From NCBI GenBank assembly GCA_038049695.1, contig CP142452.1:51232501-51296500 (forward strand): 64,000 nucleotides of DNA, written 5' to 3'. Position numbers and translations under genes: made by a program. Of the stretch, positions 34,460 through 45,223 are shown piece after piece. This stretch comes from Cinnamomum chago (Eukaryota > Streptophyta > Magnoliopsida > Laurales > Lauraceae). Under the pieces are notes generated by a model. It saw nothing but the letters and a program-made list of their open reading frames with translations. It was not told where the DNA came from and made no database searches. The first letter of the stretch is position 1, and each line of letters starts with the position of its first letter.

Positions 34460-36101
34460 TTAAAAATTAGGGCAAGGGCCAATGCCCAATTGATGTCTCA
34501 ATTTTATGAAACGATCATTTCCAAGGGGTTTAGTGAATAAGTCAGCCAATTGGGTATCTGTAGGGACAAACATTAACTCAATTGTGCCTTGGTCAGCATG
34601 ATCACGCAAGAAATGATAGCGAATGTCAATGTGTTTAGTGCGAGAGTGCTGAATAGGATTTTTTGAGATACTGATGGCACTAGAGTTGTCACACATGATA
34701 GGCATGCATTGTTGTGGAACATTATAATCTAATAAGGTTTGTTTCATCCACAACAGCTGGGCACAGCAGCTACCTGCTGCAATATATTCAGCTTCTGCAG
34801 TAGACAAGGATACATAATTTTGCTTTTTGCTATGCCAGGCTACTAAGCAGTTCCCTAAGAAATAGCAGCAGCCACTAGTGCTTTTCCTATCATCTATTGA
34901 TCCTGCCCAATCTGCATCACTATATCCAATTAATTGCAGAGTTGAGTCATGAGGATACCAGATACCATAGTGAGAAGTCCCATTAATATATTTTATGATA
35001 CGTTTAACAGCTTTAATGTGAGACTCTCGGGGGTCAGATTGATACCTAGCACATATTCCAACGCTAAACGAGATATCAGGGCGGCTAGCAGTGAGATAGA
35101 GAAGGCTTCCTATCATGCTCCTATAAAGTTTCTGGTCAGCTTTCTTACCCTTAAGGTCACTAGATATTTTAGTAGTGGAGCCCATGGGATTGCAACTAGT
35201 CTTAGATTCTCCTAAGCCAAACTTTTTCACTATTTCTAGAGCAAACTTGGATTGACTAAGGAAGATACCATGATCAGTCTGATTGACTTGTAATCCTAGA
35301 AAGAATTGCAGGGGACCGACCAGACTCATCTCAAAAGTGGAGCTCATCAATTCTGAAAATCCTTGAGCTAGTTTCTCTGAAGTAGATCCAAATACTATAT
35401 CATCAACATAGATTTGAGCTACAAGAATGTTTTGATCAATCTTCTTGATAAACAAGGTCTTATCAACTTTCCCACATTCAAAATCATTTTCAATCTGATG
35501 ATTCGTAAGCTTTTCATACCAAGCCCGAGGTGCTTGTTTCAATCCATAGAGAGCTTTCTTGAGCTTATAAACATACTCAGGATGATGAGGGTCTTCAAAG
35601 CCTTCAGGTTGAGTAACATAAACATCTTCTTCAATTTCTCCATTCAAGAAGGCACTTTTGACATCCATCTGAAATAGTTTGATCCTCATGCTGCTAGCAT
35701 AACTCAATAGAATTCTTATGGACTCCACTCCAAACGGGCTACAGGAGCAAAAGCTTCTTCAAAATCAATTCCTTCTATTTGAGCATATCCTTTTGCTACA
35801 AGTCTAGCTTTGTTTCTCACAACATTTCCAGATTCATCTGACTTGTTCTTGAAAATCCATTTAGTGCCTATGGGATTTTTCTCTGCAGGCAATGGGACAA
35901 GATCCCAAACATCATTTTTCTTAAATTGATTCAATTCTTCTTGCATAGCCTCCATCCATTCAGATTTTGATTCAGCTTCAGAAATGTTCTTAGGCTCGAT
36001 TTAAGAGACAAAAGAGTAATGAGCACATAGATTTTGGACTTGTCTTCGAGTCATAACTCCACTGCTAATATCTCCAATAACATTATCCATAGTGTGATTT
36101 T
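34460..36101 (-). pseudogene. Sirevirus reverse transcriptase and RNase H, frameshifted
   Basis: The long frame 34460-35728 encodes RT (IKLFQMDVKSAFLNGEIEED, LKQAPRAWYE, YVDD near 35405) and RNase H (SDADWAGSIDDRKSTSGCC, STAEAEYIAA, SRTKHIDIRYHF) and ends naturally at 34460. The RT N-terminus ([35 protein letters not shown]) is in another frame at 35716-35955. A TAA at 36001-36003 lies just upstream in that frame. The gag-protease-integrase frame is a third one. Two frameshifts and a stop thus separate RT from the rest. The catalytic YVDD and RNase H acidic residues are kept. Confidence 0.92.
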
Positions 36102-39100
36102 TCAATAATTTTGTAGGAACAATGGCTTTGGAAGGAATGCTCTCATTACTATCTTTGGATTAGATTGATCAATATTCATTTCAATTTCATCATCATCTTG
36201 AAGGACTCTTCCAACTTGATTAGCGTCATCAATGACAACATGAGCTGACTCCATTATAGTCATGGTTCTATGATTAAAAACTCTGTATGCTTTGCTCCTT
36301 TCAGAATAGCCTAGGAAAATTCCTTCATCAGATTTAGGCTCAAATTTTTCTAACTGCTCCCTATCTCTTAGAATATAACATTTACTTCCAAACACTTTCA
36401 AATACCCCAAATTAGGTTTTCTTTCAAAATAAAGTTCGTAAGGGGTTTTGTTGGTATTCTTAGTGAGATAGACTCTGTTGATGAGATAACAGGCAGTGTT
36501 CACAGCTTCAGCCCATAGATTACGAGAGAGATTCTTTTCATTAAGCATGGTCCTAGCCATTTCTTGAATAACTCTATTTCTCCTTTCAGCTACTCCATTT
36601 TGTTGAGGAGTTTTAGGAGCAGAATATTGATAATTGATTCCATGACTCTCACAAAATTTAGCAAATTTTTCATTTTCAAATTCTCCCCCATGACCACTTC
36701 TAATCTTCTGAATTTTACTGTCCCTTTCAACTTGAATCTTGTTGCAAATTCTTATGATATTGTCCACAGCATCTGATTTAGCATGAAGAAAGGCAACCCA
36801 TCCAAACCGAGAATAATCATCTACCATAACCAGGATAAATTTCTTTCCTCCAACACTTTGTACTGGTGCAGGTCCAACTAAGTCCATGTGGATTAGCTCA
36901 AGTGGACGAGAAGATGATATATCCTTTAAACCTTTAAAGCTCTTCTTGATTTGTTTTCCCAGTTGGCAAGCCTTGCAGAGTTCAGCTTTTTCATCACTTA
37001 ATTTGGGAATCCCTTTCACAATTTCATTCTTTGACAAGGTTTTCATCAATTTGAAATTTATGTGACCCATCCTTTGGTGCCATAAGTAATTCTCTTGATC
37101 TTTAGTTATCAAGCACCTAGATTCATTGTCATCACATTCTTCTATAATGTAAATGTTTCCTTTTGTCCTTGATCCAGTAAGAATAACTTGATGGGTTTTA
37201 TCATTTACCACTTTACATGATTGACTGTCAAAGACTACCTTGTTTCCTTTGTCACATAGTTGGCTAATGCTAAGAAGCTTATGTTTCAATCCTTCCACAA
37301 GAAATACATCATTTAAAGTTGGTATTTTATCTCCTTTCACACTTCCCTTGCCAATGATTTGAGCTTTACTATTATCTCCAAACGAAACATTTCCTCCATC
37401 ATACTCCACTATAGAGCTGAATCTAGATCGGTCTCCTGTCATGTGTTTAGAACAACCACTATCTAAGAACCAAGTAGGGTTTTCCTTTGCTTTTAAAGCG
37501 GTTTGAACTAGGAGATTCTCAAAGTTTGTTCCTTTTACCATCCAAGTAGATAAAGGAGATTTATAGGGAATGGTTTTGGGGACAAATTTGAAGGGTAATC
37601 TAGAGGGACTTTTGAGAGACATCCTAATTTTGTATGGGCAATTAGGGACCAAATGTCCACTACGATTGCAAAAATGACAAGTCCATCTAGGGGTATAATA
37701 TCTCTCAACTATAGGTTTGTGGGGACTCTTAGTAGAAGATTGGAAACTATTCTTCATGACACTAGGGGAACCTTCAAAACCTATTCCTTTCTTGTCACCA
37801 TAAATTTTATGCATGCCCAACATTTGATAAAATTTGTCATTTCCCAAGGTGAATTTGTCAACAATGAATTTTCCTTTATTAAGTTTTACTTGAAGAGAGT
37901 TTGTTTCAAGTTGACTAGAATCAAGCTTGGATTGTAAATTATGAATTTGTTTTTGAGCATGAGTTAAGTCTTCATTAAGAGTGGTGACTTGATGTTCCAA
38001 GTTGTTTTTCTCATTGATTGTTAATTTCAATTCATCTTTTATGATACTCACTTCATTTACAAGCTTTTTGGAATCTTCTTTTAAAATTTTATTTTTCTTA
38101 AGTAAGATTTCCCAATTTTCATATAGTTCATTATAAGCTTGTTGAATTCCATTATCCTCATCTTCTTCATTAGTTTCTTCTTGCCCTAATGTGTCATCTA
38201 TTAATGTATTATGCTCATTTGGATCTTCAATAGAAGAAAGTAGAAGCCAATTAGGGTAATTTTCATCTTCATCATTAGAGGATTCATTTTTGTCACACTC
38301 TTCATCTTCCTCATCCCAAGTTATGTTTGGAGCCTTCTTTCCTTTCTTGTCTCCTTTTTCAGATTCTTTAGGGGTGGAGCAATTTTGGGCAATGTGTCCA
38401 AACCCCTTGCAATTGTAACATTGCACATCCTTTTTAATAAATGATCCTTTGGGATTTCTTTGGAATCTAGGACTTTTGCTTTCATCGAACTTTCTATTGA
38501 TATTGTTGTTCTTAAAGAAACTTTTAAATTTCTTAACAAATAAAGCATTGTCCTCATCACTATCAACATCACTTTCATTTTCTTTGGAATGAGAGGAAAA
38601 GGCTACTCCTTTCTTTTTGTCTTGAACTCCAAAGTCTAATTCATATGTACGGAGATTTCCTCTTAGTTCTTCAATTTTGATTTTATCAACATCCTTGCTT
38701 TCTGTTATGGCAACAATTTTAGGTTTGAATCTTTTTTGGAGAGATCTTAAAATTTTTCTAACAGCTTTAGATTCATCCATCTTTTCTCCTAGACCTATAA
38801 GAGAATTGATAATTTCCATGAACTTAGAATAGAATTCATCAAATGTTTCTTCTTCAAGCATCTTAATGTCTTCTAATTTAGAGGTCAACATTTGAATTTT
38901 GGCTATCTTGACTTGATCTGTGCCTTCATGGGAGGTCTCTAGGGTATCCCAAATTTCCTTAGCAGTGGTGCAATTAACTACTCTATTAAATTCTTCTTGA
39001 GATAGAGCACAATATAGAGAATTTTTTGCCTTAGCATTTAAGTTTGCTCTATCCTTTTCTCCTTGAGTCCAAGTGTTTTTGGGTTTGATTTTTATGGATA

Positions 39101-39287
39101 TAACATTACCCTCGGAGTCTTTTTCTGTGGTAGTGGGAGAATGATAGCCATCTTCAATAATGTTCCACACATCTAAGTTTTGGGATTCTAAGAACACTTG
39201 CATTCTAACTTTCCAATAGTGATAGTGTGTTCCATTAAACAAGGGAGGTCTATTGGTTGCATTTCCCTCACCCAATTGAGATTGCAT
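36102..39287 (-). pseudogene. Sirevirus gag, protease and integrase (1061-residue open frame)
   Basis: Starts MQSQLGEGNATNRPPLFNG at 39287. Gag (PLFNGTHYHYWKVRMQVFLE) is followed by the CCHC knuckle CYNCKGFGHIAQNC at about residue 290 and a coiled coil at about 380-470. A second knuckle CHFCNRSGHLVPNC lies near 537, protease WFLDSGCSKHMTGD near 605, and integrase HHCC (HQRMGHINF...CKACQLGK) near 733-780. The integrase core has the first Asp (MVDDYSRFGW) and the final Glu ([10 protein letters not shown]). The second catalytic Asp is replaced: RSGHGGEFE has Gly at codon 36693-36695 where the family has Asp. The frame is lost near 36120-36160 before RT. The start is chosen for the standard Sirevirus gag opening shortly after the PBS. 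Confidence 0.93.
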
Positions 39288-39358
39288 GGTGGCAACAAAA
39301 TAAAAACACTCACTAGGATTCTAACTCTAGGTGATTAGACCGAAACAAGAGCACCTAG

Positions 39359-39370
39359 GCTCTGATACCA
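39359..39370 (-). other. Primer-binding site, Sirevirus
   Basis: Reads TGGTATCAGAGC on the minus strand, 2 bp from the 5' LTR. Complementary to initiator-Met tRNA. Confidence 0.92.
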
Positions 39371-39372
39371 AT

Positions 39373-41000
39373 TGAAAGTCCAAGACCGAATCCTAGAGGG
39401 GGGGGGGGGTGAATAGGATGAGCTCTAACAATCTAGACCAATTTTAATTCTTTCAACTTTTAAGTCAATTAAGATGTGATGAAGATTAATTATCTTGTGA
39501 TAAATAAGGATTTCTAAGATATGCATACACAAGTATTCACCAACAACAATCTCCATACAACCAAAAGAGAATCATTCATGAAAAAGAGAGCAAAAGAGCA
39601 ACCACCATGACAAGCACATTTATAGTGGTTCGGCCAAATTGCCTACATCCACTCCCGATACACTTATCGGTATTCACTAACTTCAATTAAGGTTTAGGAT
39701 CACCTCAAACCTTACAAACAACACTATGCTTTTCAAGGCTAAGCATAAACCTTTACAACATATGCTTTTCAAGGCTAAGCATAAACCTTTACAACATAAA
39801 ATATTTCTCTTAGAAAATATGCCTATGAATGCATTGATTAAGAGAACAATGAAGTGCAATGGAGTGCCTCTAAATAGGCTAATTAGTAAGTGAAAACTCA
39901 ACTCCTAGAAATATGCATAACAATGATCAAGTCTATGAATGATGCATTTTCTAGAAATAACTCTTTCTCTTTGAAAAGATAAAACCTTGAAAGATGCAAA
40001 GATGTTAATCAAATATTTGAGAAAGAGTTGTATGTCTAACACATGTAATTAACAATGAAAAATAACTTGTTTTCAAAAAGGATGTTCTAAAGTCTAACAA
40101 GTTGATTTTGAAAACAAGAACACAAAATCATGTGTAACATAGACAATATGTTGTATTCATAGCATATGAGATTACTAAAGTATTAAGCATGTTATGAAGG
40201 ACAATACTTTAATAGGAAAGCATCTTCTTAATCATGTATTGAAAGAGATCAAAGATTTGAAACAAAACATGATTTTAAAAAGACTAGGATTAAAGAAAGC
40301 ACACCCATTTGAAGATCAAAGGTTGACTTAATGGAATGGCTACATAATCCCTTTGAAAATGCTCTTGAGAAGATGCTAAACCTTGGCCTCAAAAGTCCCT
40401 CCAATGTCAGCAACTTTCTTCAACTAAAAAGCCACTTTTTATAAAGAAAAAGTTGCCAACGGCTAGTCACCGGTCGACCTGGAAACAGGTCTCGGTCGAC
40501 CGAGAAAGCACAACGGTCATATTTCTGACCGTTGGAAGGCTACTGCTCAAAACTGGATTTAAGAGCTGCAGTGTTCCCGGTCGACCGACTACCCTGGCCC
40601 GGTCGACCGGCGACACTGGCAGAACAACCCAGAATTCTGAAAATTTGAGAAATGCAGCTATGAAGGGCACCTCTCCAGGGGACTTTGAGGAACATATCCA
40701 AGCAAGAATTCATGACTGAAAGAAGATGAAAACTGAATATTTAAAGCCATGAAAACTCCAAATCAAAATAATGATTTTAAAGAAAGAAACTTTGGAAAGC
40801 TTGGATGATTTTTGAAAACAACAACTCCATGATCTTAAGAGGTAAACTGAATTTGAAAACCATGCATATCAAAAGATAAAAACAAAGATTAAAAAGGAGA
40901 ACTATGCATGATGATCCTATGAATAAAACCATGAAAGAATGAGAGGACAAGCTTTATGAAAGTGAATGCATCCTATCAAAATGCAACAAAAACTCTAACA
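39373..41000 (-). repeat. Sirevirus 5' LTR (1628 bp)
   Basis: Partner of 32434-34060. It contains the palindromes at 40471-40610, the two 36-bp units at 39725-39796, the hairpin at 39624-39653 and a G run of about 11 near 39399 (plus strand). Confidence 0.94.
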
Positions 41001-41881
41001 CTGAAGTTGTCATAAAGGGGAACGGTACTTTTATATGTTCTGGCAAGGTAACCAATGGGCTTTATCTGTTAACTCCTACAATGTATGAGATACATGATAC
41101 CGAAATAATAAATAGGCCATCAATAAAGAGAAGGTCACCTTCATCTAATCCAACAAAACTTTGGCACTTGAGGCTAGGTCATATAAACCTAAATAGGATT
41201 GACAGGCTAGTGAAAGATGGTATCTTGCCTTCATTGGTTGTAGAACCAATGCCTGTCTGTAAGTCTTGTCTGGAAGGCAAAATGATCAAAAGACCCTTCT
41301 CATCCAAGGGCAATAGGGCCAAAGATTTATTGGAATTAGTGCATACTGATGTGTGTGGACCCATTAATGTAAGAGTCAGAGAAGGATATGAGTACTTCAT
41401 CACTTTCACAGATGACTACTCAAGATATGGATACATATACCTTATGCACCGCAAGTCCGAGGCTTTTGAAAAGTTCAAAGAGTTTCGAGCGGAAGCAGAA
41501 AAGCAATTAGGTAAAAGTATCAAGACTCTTCAATCAGATCGAGGAGGGGAATATCTCTCTGGTGATTTTATGGGATACTTATCAGAAAATGGGATTCTAT
41601 CCCAGTTGTCTGCTCCTGGTATGCCGCAACAAAATGGAGTAGCGGAAAGAAGGAAACAGACTCTTTTTTATATGATTAGGTCTATGTTGAGTTTCTCAGG
41701 ATTACCTATATCCTTTTGGGGATATGCCTTGGATACTGCGGTGTACATACTAAACCTCGTGCCATCTAAGTCTGTACCTAAGACTCCCCGGGAGTTATGG
41801 TCTGGGCGAAAGCCTAGTCTACAACATTTACACATTTGGGGTTGTCCGGTACACGTGCTGAAGGTAAAGACGGATAAGTTG
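41001..41881 (+). pseudogene. Copia B integrase fragment
   Basis: Resumes copia B after the Sirevirus. It is open for nearly 280 codons with [28 protein letters not shown], the core [34 protein letters not shown] and [13 protein letters not shown], so all three catalytic acids are present. It is cut at 41881 by the CACTA element. Confidence 0.92.
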
Positions 41882-41904
41882 CACTACACCATAATAATCA
41901 ATTA

Positions 41905-42295
41905 GTAACGGATCTACAGCCGTTACAAAAAATATTAGTAACGGTTATTTTACGTTGACACAATTGCGTCACAAATGAAAAGTAACAGAAGTTAGTAACA
42001 CTTAATAACCGTTAGAAATATTACTAACGGTTATGAACTGTGACTGAAATTAATTTCAGCAACACATCTATAATCGTTACAATTTATTAGTAACGGTTAT
42101 TAATTTTGTTCATAGTTTGTTCCCAATGGATAAAACTGTTGGTAATTCCAACTTTCTGACGCATATATAACTATTTGGTCAACCTATTTGTAACGGTTGA
42201 TATCTGTTATGAAGTATTCTATTTGTAACGGTTGGAGTCCGTTACTAAGTATTATATTTGTAATGGTTTATATCCGTTACTAAGTATTTGTTGTT
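41905..42295. repeat. Left subterminal TAACGG repeats of the CACTA element
   Basis: About ten copies of taacggtt or its complement in both orientations. Such subterminal motifs are the transposase-binding sites of CACTA elements. Confidence 0.75.
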
Positions 42296-42631
42296 TTTAG
42301 AAAAAAACAATGGAAATTCAACTAATGGCTTCGCCTATTTCAAAAGAACATTCGGATTAGTTTGCCATCATTCAATTTTAATATCTTTTTGCACCACTTT
42401 TTTTGTTCTTTAATTAGTATAACAATATACAACTATAAAATATAAATATAAGATAAGAAAAACTTTGGTAATGACTCAATGTTAACACCTACTTCCACCA
42501 TCATCTCTGATTCTTTAATAACACTAAAAACATATGACATGTAAGGAACTTATTCTATTCATTCATCTGAAAATGAATTCAAGCAGCTCCAACCAATGAA
42601 TATAAGAAACCAATTTTAAAAAAATTTCATG

Positions 42632-42664
<33 letters not shown>

Positions 42665-44428
42665 CTTGTTTCACTCAATGTAACTATACTATCTCTCTAT
42701 ATTTACGATTTCAAATCATGGAAACATCAAATCCAATTGAAAATTTATCAACAAGAAAAAACAAGAGAAGATTCTTTGACAAATCTACATGAGAAAGGAA
42801 ACCCTTTATTTCATTATCCAATTCTCTCTTAATAAAAAAAAAAAGTCTCCACTTCTAGTTTCACTCCCCTTCTTTTCAATCTATTAAGGAAATGCATGTA
42901 ACATGCATAAAAAGGAATTCCAACCATGAGAGCTACCCTGAACAGTAGACGCAAAAGATGATGAAGAGGTATAATGCGACATAGTACCTACAACCACATT
43001 TAAATAAGAAACTCAATATTATGAAACAAATATTGGCTTGCATAAAGAATGACATAAACCTTGAGTCTAAAAATGTTGAGATTAAAAGACATAAGCAATA
43101 ATCATGTAGTGTACATAAATAGATTTATAAGTTAAAAAAAAAATGATGACAATACTAAGTTATGAGTAGTACTTTGGACACACTTAAAAGCATGCAAATC
43201 AAGACATGGAGGCACCAAAGATTTCAATAATCAACTCAAGCACCAAAACATTACAAAGTAAGAGACAAATACCTTTCACAAACAATTTGTTGCAGACTTC
43301 TAGTGACAAGTTCTAGTGCCTGAAATGCTAAAAGTTCTAGTGACAAGTTCTAGTGTGGTCATGAACAACTAAACCGATGAAAACTACCAAAAAGAAAAAC
43401 TACCAACTGAACAGTCTTTTTATTTTGTTTTTACCCTTTCAAGGAGACTTTCAATGAATGAATAACAATAATAAACCCATGAAATCTGTGAAAACAATAG
43501 ATGATTTTGGATTAAGTTGGAGAAGCAAGATTACTCAAACTCAGTTGCTAGTTTACACAATATGCCAAAAACAAGAAATCAAGTAGCGATCATTTCCATT
43601 CTACCCAAAGATATTGAAATCAAATACTACAGAAGTGCATTCAAGCACACTATCAATGGAAGTAGAAATACAAAATATGCCCTTGATTCCAGGCACCCAC
43701 ATGATGGCAATGCTGTTCAAACACCTTTATAAATAAAGAGTAAATTGTCCCAAGTCACCCAACCCCCCAAACACATTTCTTGTCTTTTCTTTCAAAAATG
43801 ATAGTGTTACAACACCTTGAGTTGAACATTTCGTTGATGACGAATCACCAAGGGAGTTACACCTTCAAATTTGTGCCATCACTCCGCATTGCAATAGGGA
43901 TAAGCCTTTTTCCTGTGCCACTTCTCTCTGTACCACAAAAGATGGATTACTACTGAGATCACATTGTCTGTCATGCAATTCAAACGAATGCCATGAAATC
44001 GAACAAATAATTTCTTGATTAGTTTTTGAGGTTAAACCTTTTATATCAAGATAAGATAGTGAGATACTATGATCCCACACTTGCATTATCTAACCTTACC
44101 CATGAGATTGAAGCTAGAACATTCATCATGCCGCCAATCAACCTCCTTGATGGATGGCTTTAGTTAATTAGTCATGACATTCTTTTCAGGTAATTTAGTA
44201 ACCAAGTACCCATTTAGGGTCAAACTAGGCAGTGCTTTTGTAGTAGTTACTGTCAATAAGCATTTGATCATAGATTATGATACTGCAATAGTTGTTAAAC
44301 TCAATCATAGTTTATGCCATTATTCACTTTTGGGTTCTCCAATGTCCGAAAAAGAGGACCAAACATTTTCTAAATATGAATATCTAAGACTATTTCATAT
44401 CATACCAGACCCTATACTTTATTAAGAT
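42296..44428. other. CACTA interior, left part, no secure gene
   Basis: AT-rich sequence with a (GA)n run at 42631-42662. A possible short minus-strand exon lies near 42870-42990 and an open minus stretch at 43865-44086. Neither fits the phase of the three exons at 49451-54393, so they are not called. Confidence 0.5.
42631..42662 (+). repeat. (GA)n microsatellite
   Basis: About 32 bases of gagaga with one interruption. Confidence 0.9.
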
Positions 44429-44431
44429 AAG

Positions 44432-45096
44432 GTAGTCCTAGAAGGAGATTCGGAGGTTCTGGTTTCCATTACTTATGAAAACATAGAAGGAGATTCGGAG
44501 GTTCTGGTTACCATTACTTATGAAAACATGCCCTGTTCCAAATGCCAATTGACTGGTCATCCAGACTCCTCCTGCAGAGCAGGTGATCCTGGCTCCCTCA
44601 ACTATGAGCCCCCTCCCAATACCAGGGATGGAATCCTTGGCAAAATCCCTCCTAACCCCACGATTCAACCCCCTCCTCCTGTAGTCCTCCCTGTGCCCAC
44701 GGTCCCTCCTTTGAATCTCCATTCTACTTCCATCACTCCTAACACTGTCAGCACCCCCCATGCCCCCCCCCCATCCCTCCTCCGTCCTCCACCACTCTAG
44801 GCCATTCTCCTCTGGAACAGTTCCCAGAGGAATTCCCGCAGGAACCCTTGGATCCTATTCCTGTAGAAATCTCCAATCAATTCTCCATTCTGGAAAATTT
44901 TCCTTTTTCTGATCCTCTTACAGGTATCACTCCTCCCAATTGTCCCCTCATAAATGTCTTTGCAAATAAGGATCCTTCCCCTACCTCCCTTCACCGAGAC
45001 CACTCCTTGCCCCCCCTGGTCCAGGTGATCCACCTCCCTCCTCCCTTCCTCAGGCCCTGGAGCCTGCTTCCCACACGGCTAGTTCAGAATTGGTGA
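44432..45096 (+). pseudogene. LINE ORF1 C-terminal remnant
   Basis: ORF1 is the RNA-binding protein of plant LINEs. The visible part has EGDSEVLVSITYEN duplicated in tandem (44438-44482 and 44483-44527), then the CCHC knuckle CSKCQLTGHPDSSC and a Pro-rich tail. A ten-C run (44763-44772) shifts the frame; a typical ORF1 C-terminal motif NQFSILENFPF is in another frame after 44848. The N-terminus is missing because of the 5' truncation. Confidence 0.8.
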
Positions 45097-45223
45097 TAGA
45101 TCTCTCCCCCTACACAATGAAAAAAAAAGGCAGGAAAAAAAAACAGTACCTCCCAATTTCCTCCTCTGGCCGCCCTAGCACTAGAAGCTTCAATGGAGCC
45201 CTCCCTCCCTCAACAATTTCCCA

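Larger units (their letters stand above)
32434..41000 (-). mobile_element. Sirevirus (copia) element with paired LTRs, TSD ctgaa
   Basis: The LTRs 32434-34060 and 39373-41000 (1627 and 1628 bp) are nearly identical, with about two dozen differences by eye, roughly 1.5%. The perfect TSD ctgaa is at 32429-32433 and 41001-41005, inside the copia B protease/integrase region. In its own orientation the order is LTR, initiator-Met PBS, gag with two CCHC knuckles and a coiled coil, protease, integrase, RT, RNase H, repeated polypurine tracts, LTR. That is the Sirevirus layout without an env-like ORF. Confidence 0.95.

Noticed and set aside
42629..42832. ORF beginning with Glu-Arg repeats
   Set aside because: Its start is a (GA)n microsatellite and the remainder is AT-rich noise.
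43865..44086. Further exon of the captured gene
   Set aside because: Open on the minus strand, but no acceptor gives the one-base phase needed after the exon at 49451-49547, and the peptide has no recognised motif.
44174..44425. 83-residue plus-strand ORF before the LINE
   Set aside because: No family resemblance; it ends at the LINE target site and is probably chance in AT-rich DNA.
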